In this document: positions 44,764-57,131 of the stretch, in pieces
Layout of the letters: the number at the start of each line of letters is the position of its first letter
Position numbering within the stretch: position 1 is the first letter of the stretch
Assembly (NCBI GenBank): GCA_958510825.1
Contig: OY294050.1
Span: 10,827,340 to 10,891,339, forward strand
From: Brachypterus glaber
Lineage: Eukaryota; Arthropoda; Insecta; Coleoptera; Kateretidae
Length of the DNA: 64,000 nt
Direction: 5' to 3'
Position numbers and translations under genes: made by a program
Notes under the pieces: generated by a model
Seen by the model: only the letters and a program-made list of their open reading frames with translations
What the model was told of the DNA's origin: nothing
Databases searched by the model: none

Positions 44764-45282
44764 TAGGGTGAGTTATATTTTTTATTATCTTAAAATGTTC
44801 ATTTAGTTGTGACTAGAAAGCTCTGAAAATATGAGAGTGATCAAACTTCTTTAAGGGTCCTAATTGGGCCCCTAAAATTCGTAAATTATCCATAAATCGT
44901 AAAAGATCTTTGAAAATTATCTGCAATTTTTGTATAAGTGAAAAATTTAATTGGCTTGATTGCTTATTTTTTCTTTTCAAGCCTACAAAATTATGTGCCA
45001 AGTTTCAAAATGATCAAACGATTTTGCCAAAAATCCGACAAAGTTGACCATAACACTAAAATTTACGAATTTCTACCATAAATGTGAGTCAACCAATAAA
45101 AAACATTTTAAGCCTTTTAAAATTTTTACTTATACAAAATTACAGACAATTTTCAACGATTTTTTACAAAATTTACTTATTTTACGGGTCCTTAGAGAAG
45201 TTTAATCACTCATATTTTCAGAATTTTCTAGTTATACCTAAATTAAAATGTTAAGATAATAAAAAATATAAGGCCCACCCTA
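44764..45282. mobile_element. ~519-bp TAGGGTG-family MITE, most complete copy
   Basis: The left end TAGGGTGAGTTATATTTTTT and right end AAAAATATAAGGCCCACCCTA are inverted. The pairing extends about 110 bp inward through TTATCTTAAAATGTTCATT, GAAAATATGAGAGTGATCAA and TTAAGGGTCC. Related elements are at 11688-12050 and 46180-46440. TA at both ends suggests a TA target. Non-coding. Confidence 0.72.
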
Positions 45283-46179
45283 ATATCACAAAGGCAAATA
45301 ATTCGTAAGTATTAAAAGTTTATGTCTTCTTTGCAAAGAGCGAGAAAGCGTTTTCAGACTTACTCCTTTTTATCAAATTCAATTTTTAAAATATTTCTGG
45401 TCAAACTTTTAAGTCTCTAACTTTAAGTTAGTAAGTGCGATACACATTTTTTTTTATTTATTGTAAAATATAAAACGTTTTTATACGCAAACAACAACGT
45501 GTATAGGAGCCGGATACACGCTTCAGTTCTTGTCACATACAGTTACAGCGATTAAAAAAAGTATTAATTTTTACAAAAATATTTTAAACATTTAAAAATT
45601 GTTGTTCCTTGCCATCTTAGGTGGAGAAAATATTTATTTTACACGTGGATGTTTTGGTAAGCACAAGCATGTATTTGCGTCGGATACACGTGGCAATTAA
45701 CGTGTTAAAACTTTACAAATCACAGAGAAACCAACTGTTTCAAACATGGGGTATGTACCTAGCTTGAACCACTTACCCTAATTTACCCAACTCTCCCCTA
45801 AAACATTAAGTAAAAGTAAGGTTATCAAGATTTCTGTGCAAATATGTTTATAGTTATATAAATCTTTGTAAAAAGGTGTTAAGTTTATAAAACTGCTTTA
45901 TACATATTTTTTTATAAAATGTAAATTAATTTTTCTATTTTTGACCACTATGGGGCGCACAAAACGAAACTTTGAAACACTGTCAAATTCAACTAAAAAC
46001 TGTCAAAATTAACCTAATTTATTTAAAGATAGATATTTTAACGCAAATAGAAAAAATATTATAAAACACTCGTTTCACAATGCGTTTTTTGCACATTCAC
46101 TGGAAAATGCTTGTAGAGAACCACCGGTGCACGCGTGAAAGAGTTTCTAAACAGTTACGATCAAAAGCATACTTAGCAT
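45283..46179. other. No recognised gene
   Basis: A short motif GTGTATAGGAGCCGGATACACG at about 45500-45519 recurs in part near 45670-45690 (GTCGGATACACGTGG). No gene was recognised. Confidence 0.4.
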
Positions 46180-46440
46180 TAGGGTGGACCTAATTTTTTT
46201 TATTATCTTAAAATTTTCAATAAGGTGTAACTAGAAAATTCTGAAAATATGAGAGTCATCAAACTTCTCTCAATTATCACTATTGGGCCCATAAAATTCG
46301 TAAAATTACCCATACACCTTAAAAATCTTTGAAAATTGTCTGTAATTTTTGAATAAGGCCTTGAAATCGTATTTTTTTCCTTTTAAGTATGCAAAATTAT
46401 GTGCCAAATTTAAAAAAAAAATATATTAGGTCCACCCTAA
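46180..46440. mobile_element. ~260-bp TAGGGTG-family MITE, internally deleted
   Basis: The ends TAGGGTGGACCTAATTTTTT and ATATTAGGTCCACCCTA are inverted. The left half follows 44764-45282 through TTGAAAATTGTCTGTAATTT. The right arm is reduced to about 20 bp, so the right half has been deleted. Confidence 0.7.
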
Positions 46441-46785
46441 TAAAAAATATAACCATCTAAAAGTAAATAATATATTATATGTAATAATAACACATGAAAT
46501 AATAATATGTGGTGCAGTGTACATACATTGAAAATAGTTAAAACACATTCCTTCAACAATAAACAATTTATTTCCAGTTATTGGAAATAAACTAAACTTT
46601 ACAGCACAAAAGCAATATAAAATATAAGAAAAATGAACGAAAAAGAAAAATGAAATTTTATAAAAGAATATGGCCATTATTAAAAATTGTTATGTTTATC
46701 TGCAGTGTAATAAAACTTTAAATATAAGCAACAAATATTATCTTAAACTATTTTTTTAATATTATTTTACCAAGTTCACAAATTT
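46441..46785. other. No recognised feature
   Basis: An 83-codon minus-strand frame here has no recognisable motif. Confidence 0.35.
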
Positions 46786-46865
46786 TAGACGGATAGACAC
46801 ACGGACAAACGCACAGACGGACAGATGGACAGACGGACGGACAGATGGACGGACAAAAAAAAAGG
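46786..46865. repeat. GGACAGAC/GGACGGAC-type simple repeat
   Basis: Degenerate tetramer and octamer repeats of the GACA/GACG type (for example GGACAGACGGACGGACAG). Complementary runs occur at 7768-7798 and 14448-14466. Confidence 0.85.
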
Positions 46866-46911
46866 AAAGGGGGAAGATCCAGTACAGAAGGTACCCCATC
46901 ATGGCGTACCA

Positions 46912-47850
46912 CACGGAAAAAAAGGTAAACTGGATTGAAGATTAATAATCTGGAATCAACGCTATACTAGTTTCCGCATTCTGCAACTTTAGTTATACTT
47001 CTCTTCAAGAAAATCGTATTCTGGTACGCTGAGAAAAGTTATATTTTGTTCAAGATTTAACTAGACTTTAAACAATTCTAGATAAAATCTTGTTCCCAAT
47101 ATTACTTGTACTTATTTGTAGATTAGCAAATTATTGCATTAAGTGTAAAAATTCTTCACCTGCACCAATAAAATAACCTAAAAAAGTCCATTTTCAACAA
47201 CTTGAGGATATCGCTAGTGAGGAAACCGGAAGTGGAGATGTTCCCAGTGGGAATGTTCCCCAAGATGACTGTAGGGACTAGTTCCTCTAGGCTAAAGTCT
47301 CCAGATATTTGATTCACACCAATCCGATAATGTGTATCGAATTAGATGACTAGTAAGTTACTAGTAGTATATCGGTATAACGACAGTATTCCAAGAACGA
47401 CTTTATTCATTTTAAAAGTTTTGTTAGTGGTAGGAAATAACATGTGGTGCCACCTATAGCATAACGTTGTCAAGTGCACTGAAATTGAAAAATTACACAA
47501 GTCTGTACTAAATAACATCTGTAAAAAGTCACATAATACAACCTTGAGAATAGTAATACTTGGAAATATGGTGGATTCTCGCGCCGAGAATAGTATACTT
47601 ATACTTGATTAAATAATAGCTTCTTTTTCGCTAAAGAATTTATTCAGTTTTCAAGAGTTTATCTTTTTCTTAAATATATACAATTTGTTCTTTTTTTAAA
47701 TACAAAATTACTTAAAGTGACTATAATTATGTTTGGAAAACAAGTATAAGAGTATATTGGCTTTAAATATTTGTTATACTCATAGAAAAAATATTATACT
47801 TAGAACAAGTATATAATTATTCTTGAATATAGATTTGATTTTTTTCCGTG
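46912..47850. mobile_element. Candidate ~940-bp element with CACGGAAAAAAA ends
   Basis: The left end CACGGAAAAAAA (46912-46923) is exactly inverted at 47839-47850. Just inside the right end and elsewhere, variants of ATACTT, CTTGAA and AAGTATA recur. The terminal match is only 12 bp and the flanks show no clean duplication. The call is tentative. Confidence 0.35.
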
Positions 47851-48847
47851 CATGGGGCCACCACCCCTGGATAGTTTTCTATACAGTCCTTTTTTATACT
47901 ATTTACAGCGCTTAGGGCTAGAATAATATTATACGGAAGTTATTATGTTTATGTTAAATATTATTTAGTTAGATTGACTTAGCTTGTCAAATTATTTTAA
48001 CTTACATTAAAAAAACGTAACTTACACCTCTGAAAAAAATAAAAATCGGCTAATAGGTTTCTTTTTGCATCCCACTTTTTTTCGATATAAATTTTATGTT
48101 AAAATTTTTGCATAGTTTAGTTTATTTTTCTCAGTGTATGTTTATCCCATCAGAATTCTGTTAAACGCTAATGAGTTAGATAAATTTGATACTGTTATGT
48201 TTGGACTTTTTGATATATGGATACTGTTATGTTTGGTTTACACAAAAATAAAAACAAGTACGTAATAATACTATTCAGATTAAGTAAAAAGTTCAAAATT
48301 TTTGAAAAACGACCCCCATTTTGTTATCTTTTGGCCAATATTTTTTCTTCTAGTTCGGGCTGTAGTGACTTCAATACTGAAAATATCCCATTTTGTTTTT
48401 TTCAGTCCAAACGGCCGGAAAATTTAATGGCCAAAAATAGCACTTTAAAAATCTATTTTTTTTGTATTCTTTGAATATAAATGAACATACCTACAATTTC
48501 ACAATATCTTTTTTTTTCTTTATAAAAAAAAATGTTAAAAAAAACTATTTTTTAAATTTAAGGGTAGAAAGACCCCTTAATACTTATATTAAAATTTCTT
48601 TCCTCTGCGTGGAGTACATAACGCAATATTATAATATATGCAAATAATTTATGTCTAGGAATTTCAATAATATAGGCTGTAGGTAATACAATGTTATTAA
48701 CTATTGTAGGTATGATTTGATTAATTATTGCTATTTGTGTATGTAATAATATTAATTATTGCCATTAATGTATATACAATATTATTCAAGTATATGAATA
48801 AATAATTGAATAGTTATTTATGAATAAATATTATTATGTTAGGTATA
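47851..48847. other. No recognised feature
   Basis: An 85-codon plus-strand frame at 48217-48474 has no recognisable motif. Confidence 0.4.
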
Positions 48848-49054
48848 GAAGAGAAAAAGACGCAAGTCGCTTGTAAAACAAGTTTACAATACGATATTTC
48901 AAAAACGCTTTGACCCAGTGACTTGAAATTTGGAACAAAGATTTTCTAAGCAGCAAACAAAATTTGTTTTAAATTTCAAGTCTCTATGTCAAAGATTCCT
49001 TGAAATATCGTAGTGTAAAGTTGTTTTGCAAGCGACTTGCATCTTTTTCTCTAC
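48848..49054. mobile_element. 207-bp TA-flanked hairpin MITE
   Basis: The ends GAAGAGAAAAAG and GTAGAGAAAAAG (inverted) lie inside TATA on both sides. The arms pair nearly to the centre through GCAAGTCGCTTG, TTTACA.TACGATATTTCAA and GACTTGAAATTT. A diverged relative is at 33669-33836. Non-coding. Confidence 0.72.
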
Positions 49055-50227
49055 TATATATTATATTTTTGGGTTAAACTACAATTTAATTATAATTGTA
49101 AAGATAATTAGTAGGCCGGAGCAATAATAAACAATAATCTACATTATATAAAACTATAATAGTATATTATTTACCAAGTGAGAGAAGTTTAACACTTTTG
49201 ACCTGCGTCAAATTGCGGGATAAGCGCGCCCTCTTCAATACAACTCTGCCTACTGATTTTAATGAAACGAAAAACCCCAAACTACCCCACATCTTCGATA
49301 CAAATTTGCCTCATACAGAACACTCACAAACTTTAACACATAATAATTTAACAGTAAAAAAGAGAAATAAATATATCAATAACATCACCTGCTCATATAA
49401 ATATATCTTGCCGAAATTGTACAATTAACTATAATTTTTATAAGTAGTTTACAAAATTATTAATTACTTTTGTTAAATTTTGTTAATAAATATGTCAGTT
49501 TAAAAAATAAACAATTTTATTTTAAGGTTATATCAACAAAAGACCAGATTATTTGTGCTGCGCAAATTGCGCAAGGCTTGGAGCAAGGCATAAGCAATCT
49601 ATAAAACATAAACAATAACAATAAATTTGGTGCCTAAAGACACTTGTAGATAGCAATGTGATTTAATAATTATGTGAAACGTCAGATACCAAAACAGCTG
49701 AATAAAAATTCATTATTAACCATGGTGCAATTTCATTATTTTTAGAACCTCTGACGTCATAGGTAGAGAAATAATATTTCTACCAATGAAAAGAACAGTA
49801 AGAAAGATGTGCTTTTAGGCTGGTGGTGAAAAAAACTTTTAGCTGTTCTTCTGTCCCTATTGACCCCACACTACTATATGCAAACCATAATCTACATTGT
49901 CTAAAACTTTGATATTTTCATTCGTTTCACCTTTATTTTTAGTCTACGGATAACCATTAATAAAAAAAACTTTTCGTATACATCTATCGTTCGTATTATT
50001 CCCAAACGGAGTGTAAAAACGAATGCTTCAGATATATTTTGATTTATGCACCACTGGTAGAATGCAAGTGTTTCTTGTGCGCCTTTTTACTCGTCCATTG
50101 TGGATCTTTCTCAATTTATTGGTTACGGATATACGATGACACTTGAACCGCTAGACTGGCTCAAAATTAATGTCCTTGTTCAAAAAGTTTAAAAGTTATT
50201 AAAATATATGAATGATAGAATATAATA
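49055..50227. other. No recognised feature
   Basis: A 76-codon plus-strand frame (49198-49428) has no recognisable motif. Otherwise nothing was recognised. Confidence 0.4.
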
Positions 50228-50815
50228 TACAGGATGATTCAGAAATAAGTTACAAAATTTTAAGGGGCGATTCTATGTCCAAAAATATGAAAAAAAGTTC
50301 ATATAAAGGTTGGTCCGGAAATGAGCCCTAAGGGAGCTACGACCCTCCTAATGGTACATCTAAAAGGTAGTTTTTATTTAATATCTTTGGAACCCTATAG
50401 ACCACAGTAACGAATTTTTGCACATGGTTTAACGTTAATAAAGGTTATCATTTTGTGTAATTTTTATTTGGTAATTTTAACCAGGGACGTGCAAAATGGG
50501 CGGACCATGTCACCTTTTAGCACCAAACTTTTTTATCTGTCGATTTTTTGATATTTTCTCAATAAAATATTAATCTTTGATTAAAAATATATAAAAAAGG
50601 TACTCTTTTTATAACACCGTAGGTCCAACCGTTTTCGAGAAAATTGCAATGAAAGAGGCAATTTCACGTTCTGAGCATCAAAAAGCAGAACTTAAAAATG
50701 CAGCAATAAAAATTTCAATACTGCTGGGTGATTCTACATTAAAAACTATAAAGGTTCCCATGTATAATAAACTACAAATCGCTTTTAAGGGAGCTAGTGT
50801 CTCTTAAAATGCTTT
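50228..50815 (+). mobile_element. TACAGGG-family element, single-arm copy
   Basis: It starts TACAGGATGATTCAGAAATA and follows the left arm of 6226-7710: AAAGGTTGGTCCGGAAATGA, GGGAGCTACGACCCTCCTAA, GACGTGCAAAATGGGCGG, AAAAAAGGTACTCTTTTTAT and GGCAATTTCACGTTCTGAG. It continues to TCGCTTTTAAGGGAGCTAGT. The opposite terminus was not found. Confidence 0.65.
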
Positions 50816-53800
50816 TTCGATTTTCATATTCGTATACTTAAAGCCCACCGTGGAGCAGGTCGATTCGGATTCAGTATATTGTTAACACCAAGACATGCAG
50901 CAATCCGAATCTGATTTTTGTTAATCTGACGTCTAAAAGGGGAACGCCGTGTTTTTTTGTGTAAATTTAAAAATAAATTATTAAAAAATTCTTGTTTCAT
51001 TATAAGTTGCTTCAATAGGGATTATGAATTAAAAAAAAAAATTAATTAACATACAGATATTTAATTAAAATACAGGTTTGCACAATACAGTACTATACTG
51101 GAAATTCAATAAAACCTGCAGTGAATCAGTTGCGAATGTACCATACCAGTTCGGGTGAGACTCGCGTAATTTCGTCGAAGCTTCGCAAAAGCGGACCCCT
51201 TATACGAAAGCAGCAGAGGTATGAGTCACAGCAGTCCCTTAACGAAAAGAAGTTTTCCTACGATCCTCTATGAAAATGGCATTTAGCACACTCTTTTGTT
51301 TTTTAGAAAAGGCCTCATATCGCACTAGTTTGATATTTTTATATCACACTCGTGTGATATTTATGTATGGAGGTTTGCCAAATTTTATTTAGATATTTAC
51401 CTCGTAGATTCTACGAATTTTATTCACCTTGTTTTATAAACCATTTTCCACCTTTCACCACAGCCTTTTATATCTTTTAAGTGTTTTGATCCAAATATTT
51501 CTGTTTTTCATGTCAAAAATAGAAACTATAGTTATAACGTTACTATTCTAACCATTACTGTCTAGTCTAGACGGTCTAGATCTTATAAAAATTACTTAAT
51601 TTTTTATTTAGTTACCTTACATTACATAAAAAATATCAAAATACACAGTATTTTTCTTGTGAAATATAAAACAGTACAATTTTACTGCCTTATATGGCAG
51701 CATAACCACAGAAATCTAATTTAATAAGTAAACTCAAGTTTGCATTTATTAAGGAATAGGCAACCCATTAAACAGCTATGTATTGTATTAAATATAAAAC
51801 CAAGACAACTAAAGCTGAATGAAAATCATATTTCCTGTTTGACATACCTACATATATAAATTTGTATGCTCTTTATAATTATTTTGTGCTTTGCTTTTCT
51901 TAAAAATTAATAATAAATTAGAAAATTTTAAAATAAGAAATTTCATATTTTTTCGGGATCGTAGGAAAAATAGTGTACATAACTCGTTAGAGAGTGTATT
52001 TCATACACTAGTGCCGCTAGGCAGGCTCGTTAATAAACCTTACCACTCGCGTGAAATATGTCACTTTCCACACTAGTTATGTAATATACTAATGCTTTAT
52101 ACTTTGCATGAAGCATGCTTATATTTTTTCGTTTTGTCCCAATCTATTAATACGTCTCGACGCGTCCTTTTCTCTCTCTTTCAATGGATTCATTTTGTTC
52201 ACTTTTGCTCCTTTTATTGAAAGGGATTATTATCTCACTTCTTTTGAGTTTTTTTTGTGAAAGCAGGCAGATTTATAATTGATTGAATATTATTCACCGT
52301 TCTCAAGTAGCTATAGATGCTTCTACAGAAAGAAAATGTAGATACTTGTTATAAGTCCCTATTGAAAAGTACCTAGAGAACGAACTGTATTTTATTCGAT
52401 CGTATTTAAAATTTATTTTTATATTTAGGGCTTTGGTACCTAAGGTTTACTAGTTCAGCAGTAGAATTTATTGTACCTAAAGAAAAGTTTTTTCTACCTT
52501 TTATTTCTGCGATACAATTTTTTTAACTGTCGCTTTAAATATTATTTTTTTTAAATGATTATTTTATTAAACTGTTCTTTAATTTAGTTACATTTTCTGA
52601 ACAAATCATAATAATAATAAATTATTTTTTAGTTAATTTCTTTAAAAAACTAGGAATTATTTTAATAAATTTATTTTATCAAGAGCTAATTTTTATTCCA
52701 GTTAAGGATTTTGTGTATTAAATATTATTATTATAATTATAAATTGTCAAAATCGAATATACTTTTACTAGGGTAAACATGATTTAAACATTTAACAATT
52801 ATAACGTACGGCTAAGGTAAAAGTACCATAAGTAATAAAAGAGGCTTAAATGAACTTTATTCAGATTAAAGTGTTAAAAAATACAGCAGGTCCATCTAGG
52901 AAAAAGTTTGGGTACTTGAAACCCTTAACTACAGAAGCTAATAAACAAATTATTGTAATTTAAAAAAAATAATAAATAAAGATTATTCCAAATGAAATTA
53001 TTTATAATTTATATACAAATTATAAAACATTATTTGATCAATGTATAAAGAATAAAAATATTTTTAAAATTTAAATTAAAATTGCGTATAAAAATGGTGT
53101 CAAATAAGCAATATCTCAAAAATAAAAGCTAGTAGAAAACTTTTGTTTAGGAACACTTTACTTAAAGCTTGTTGACTGACATAAATTTAATTACGATAGC
53201 TTTAATAATAACGCTTAAAAAGGATTGCTCTGTCTTAGCTGGGACACCCTGTATAAAACTTTTTAAAAATAAGCAAAAATCGAGAGCCATAGAAATTAAA
53301 ACATATTCTTAGCTACCTATTCTCAAGAGTTTCAGCTTATTAAGTGGCTATTATATCCAAATAAAACTTTGATCAAATACCTTCTCCAATTCAAATAAAA
53401 TTCCTTGAGGAGTTATCCATAGATATGATCAGGAATAGGACTACTGGGAATATTCCTTTGATTTACTTCAGTTTATCCTGCTGTTGAGGTTTTCTGTGCG
53501 TTATTTACAGATCTGTCGGGAAAATATATGGCGCATAAAATGCGGCATTTTCTACTCCTTACTAGGCTTCATTATACTCATTGCAGCTTTACACTAGAGG
53601 AGTATTATACGTTTCTTTCACACCAAATGTATTTTTTTTTGTATAAAATCAAAAACCAAGCGTCCGGAAGCATTTGTCCATTTGTATGTCACTGTCACGT
53701 TTTCTTGTCCGCACGATAATAAAAAAAAATCAATCAATGAATCAATCAATCAATCTTGATAAGGACACCAAGTCTATTGCAATTGGATAGAATCACCTCT

Positions 53801-54904
53801 AAAATAAAAAATATGTATAGTGAGCTTAACATATAAATAATTATAATTATAAATAGTGGAAGAAAATATCAGATTAACTTAATTTTTTCGAAAAAATATA
53901 CTTTTATTAATATAATTATTAGTACCATATTTGAATAAAAATCGCCCCAAAAACAAAAAAAATATAGATGGCTAAAATAAAAAGAAAAAAACGTCAAATA
54001 AGAATAAAAATTTTTTTTGATAAACGTAATTTTTTTTTCAGAAAAAATTACTTTTACTAAAAGGATCACTCTGACCAAATTTAAAATAAAATCCCCACAA
54101 AAACAAAAAGATTATGGGGAGCTAAAGATTTGAATAAGCTCGTGTGCACTAAAAACTAGGTTCGCGGACTCCACCAGGAAAAAGCTACTTGCAACTGCGG
54201 GGAGTATACTATAGAATTCGCAGCATTATATATCTTCTCTGCTGGTTTTTCTTATCTGGTTAGTTTTCAGTTTTTACGCCTAATTTATCGCCTATTTATT
54301 TTTCTGTATAATAAATATAAAGATTTTCGATGTGTGCACAGCTGAAATTTTTGCCTTAAAGGACTAAGGTAAACTGTCATAACCATACCGCTACGTCTAG
54401 ACCAATGGCCATATCTTTTTTTTTTGTTTATGTATTTTATTCTTTTTATATTAAAACAAACTTTAGACAATATAATTTGTTAGTTATTTTTATTAAAAAG
54501 AAAATAAATAAAAGATTTACTTAATATAAGCGATAACACCATTGCAAACAAGAATTTAATTTGGAAACCATATTATAAATATTAAATACTCATTGGAACT
54601 ATAAATCACTTTACGAGTGAAACCGATTAAAAATTAATTAAATTTTAATTAATACATATAGCCCATAGATATTTGAGAGTTTGGCCTAATTTTAGTTCAA
54701 TGTGGATTTCCTTTATGAATATTTTATAATATAACCTTATAAGGAGGCTTTTAAGGTTATAGATTACCAACCCAGCATAATGATTTTTAATAACAATTCT
54801 GTTTTCGGTTATAATAAAAATCCTATTTTTAATTATAAATATAAACTATATTTATTTATTCTTGACTACTTTAATATTATTCGTATCTCTAAGGCTAAAA
54901 TATT
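50816..54904. other. 4 kb of mostly unrecognised AT-rich sequence
   Basis: Small features only: a palindrome ATATCACACTCGTGTGATAT at about 51341-51360; GGGACACCCTGTATA at about 53241-53255, resembling a TA-flanked element end; and an AATC repeat near 53731-53755. Several 60-70-codon frames (for example 50824-51015 minus and 53528-53719 plus) have no recognisable motif. Confidence 0.45.
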
Positions 54905-55180
54905 ATTATACTACTACTACTACAACTACTACTACTAGATTTTTTGATATTTTCTCAATAAAATATAATTCTTTAATTAAAAATGCATAAAAAGGTTGGT
55001 ACTCTACGGTGACCGTAGTGCTAACTGTTCTCGATAAAATTTGAGTTAAATTTCTCTTAAGAGAAAATTTCACGTTCTGTTCATCCAAAATAGGAACTAA
55101 AATATCTGCTAATAAAAATTTCAATACTTTAGGGTTATTCTACATTAAAAACTGTAAAAAAACCTCGTATACATCAACCT
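54905..55180 (+). repeat. (TAC)n run joined to a TACAGGG-family fragment
   Basis: CTACTACTACTACTAC-type repeats (about 54910-54937) are followed directly by TTTTTTGATATTTTCTCAAT. That is the middle of the 50228-50815 repeat, which then continues through AATTTCACGTTCTG to ATTAAAAACTGTAAAAAAAC. Confidence 0.6.
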
Positions 55181-56076
55181 CTTAAAGACTAACAATTTTT
55201 AACACTTTCCGTGCTGTTCACGCACCTGCGCGTGAATGGTTCCTGCGTCAGGTGCCCATCTCGCGCTGGCGTGTGATGATTACATGTTAAGTTAATAGCG
55301 ATCGAGGTGGTTGGGTCCTGAGGAAGGAAAACAAATCAGAAAGGGATCGTAGATTTGTTTAAGTCCAGCAGGAATCCCATATTTAAATTGGCAGTTCAAG
55401 GTCATACCTTTCTAAACTTTAAACGCCTTGTCATAGAAACAAGAAATTTGGTAAAGGCTGCCTGTGGAACAAGAGTACTACGAAATAAAAAACATTACAT
55501 ATATTCACGATTTCTTTTTATTCTACAACGATTTTTTTTAGTGTGGTGGATGCAAAAATGTATATAATTTTTTATTTATATTTTTGTTTTCGCTTCGATA
55601 ATTTTTTCAGAAATCATGTTTTCTGTTTTATAAATAAATTATTAGGTATGTAAACCTACCATTAAAACTTTTTCTTTTTCAAACTTCATCTGATTTTGAT
55701 AATATTTAATAATACCGCCTATTTCGAATAGGACACAATGTCACGAGGCCTACAATTTATGAATACATTTTATGCTTCAAAAGTGTTATGATTTGCTATC
55801 ACATGCTATCTAATTGATAAACAAGTGCTTACGTGCTATCGTATTCAGTAGGGAATATAATTCAGCTTTGTATTGGCTCCTACACGCAATAGAAACGTAA
55901 ACTACTGCTGTCAACAAAATACTAAAATTAGCCTAAAGCATTAAATAAAACATAGCGAAATAACAAGTTAAAAGTATTTATATCAAAACGTTCTAAAGTT
56001 GTCGTGGAAAGTCGACAGAAGACACACTATATAATTACGTAATTACGTATTACGTTAAACGAGCGTATTTGTTAAT
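55181..56076. other. No recognised gene; GC-rich patch
   Basis: About 55205-55280 is GC-rich for this window (GTTCACGCACCTGCGCGTGA and following) with small inverted pairs. No frame could be supported. Confidence 0.4.
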
Positions 56077-56610
56077 AGGGAGATAAGGCCATGCCACAAA
56101 CGTAAACGTATCTTAGATGGATTGGTATATACGGTATAGACCAAAATTGACAGGTACGCAGGCGCAGTTGCAATTGACGATACGCGTCGAGATACGGTAA
56201 CGCATCCTAACGTTCCAATGCGTGCTTACCGTATCCGTATCGAGGTGAGAATTGCCGAAAAATCTGTTCAGTTTGCGGTTAAATCTTAACATCAAAAAAT
56301 GTTTAAAAATATCGATACCGAAAATCAGAGAAAAAGGTTTTATTTTTCATCCGAAGACGACATGTATTTAGTAAAGGAAGTTCCAGGGCAAAACCCCTTT
56401 GAGGACCCTAATAGGTGGAATATAGTACAAACTAATATATTACAAAATTGTGATTTAAACAATAACAAATAACGTGAGGTTAGGTCACATTGCATTAAAG
56501 TTACGTCAACACGATTGCCCTAACTCTTAAGTAGAGTTGAGATTTCAACGCAACGTTTTTACGTTTACGTCGAAAAGTTACGTTACGTGTTAGAATTGCC
56601 TTAACTCCCT
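56077..56610. mobile_element. 534-bp TIR element carrying a Myb/SANT-like frame (possible PIF/Harbinger relic)
   Basis: The left end AGGGAGATAAGGCCATGCCA (56077) pairs with the inverted right end AGGGAGTTAAGGCAATTCTA (ending 56610). ACGTAAACGT-type sequence follows on both arms. AAT lies just outside each end, a candidate 3-bp duplication. PIF/Harbinger elements make 3-bp duplications (usually TWA) and encode a Myb/SANT-like protein beside the transposase. That matches the small frame inside (56299-56472). No transposase frame is left. Confidence 0.5.
56299..56472 (+). CDS. 57-residue Myb/SANT-like protein, probably truncated
   Basis: The frame runs ATG (56299) to TAA (56470-56472). Residues 14-43 contain FYFSSEDDMYLVKEVPGQNP followed by FEDPNRW. 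This is the acidic ED-D, L..EV, NPFEDP.RW pattern of Myb/SANT-like DNA-binding domains found in transposon-encoded and transposon-derived insect proteins. It covers helix 1 and the start of helix 2; the normal remainder of the domain is missing, so the product is probably a fragment. It sits inside the TIR element 56077-56610. Known for the family: such proteins bind element ends. Inferred: this copy is a relic unless spliced to a distant exon. A host gene exon is the main alternative. Confidence 0.5.
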   Translation: MFKNIDTENQRKRFYFSSEDDMYLVKEVPGQNPFEDPNRWNIVQTNILQNCDLNNNK

Positions 56611-56946
56611 AATACCTATTTACAAATACTACGTAAAAACGTAAAAGTAAAATAGTTAGAAACGCAGTACGATTATTGGTTTAACCTTGAAATTAAACCA
56701 AGCCTACTACGTTTTTTACAATTTTACGTATTCGTTTTTACATCATATTTGTAAATATAGCTTTATGTCGGACATAGACTGGTCTAGTTGCACCTAATAC
56801 ATCATATCAAGCTTATGCTTTCACTAAAGAAGAAACTGACATCGTACGTCTGCACCAGAAAAAAGCTATTTACTTACATGCGAGTAGAGTAGAACTTAAA
56901 GCATTCACGGCTTGTTTACTTTTTAAAATTTAACTTAAGCCATTAT
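56611..56946. other. No recognised feature
   Basis: Spacer between the two elements. ACGTAAAAACGTAAAAG and a complementary CTACGTTTTTTACAATTTTAC-like stretch suggest a degraded inverted pair. No gene was recognised. Confidence 0.35.
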
Positions 56947-57131
56947 CACGGGTCGGGGACTTGAGAGCTAGACATCTTTTGTAATCTTTTTTAACTTTTT
57001 TTATAGAAACACTGCCGTGAACGATGTTATAGAGTGGGGACAGCTGTACGACAGCCGTCTTCGCTCGCTTCTCAGCATTAATTAATGCTATGCTCATGAA
57101 CGTATGAACAGCTCGCTAACTCCCGAGGTTT
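56947..57131. mobile_element. 185-bp inverted-repeat element, copy 2, with 9-bp target duplication
   Basis: It matches 4043-4227 throughout: CGGGTCGGGGACTTG at the left, GTGGGGACAGCTGTACGACA in the core and GCTCGCTAACTCCCGAGG at the right. A perfect 9-mer AGCCATTAT flanks it at 56938-56946 and 57132-57140. The flanks differ from those of copy 1, so each copy inserted independently. No coding capacity. Confidence 0.78.
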
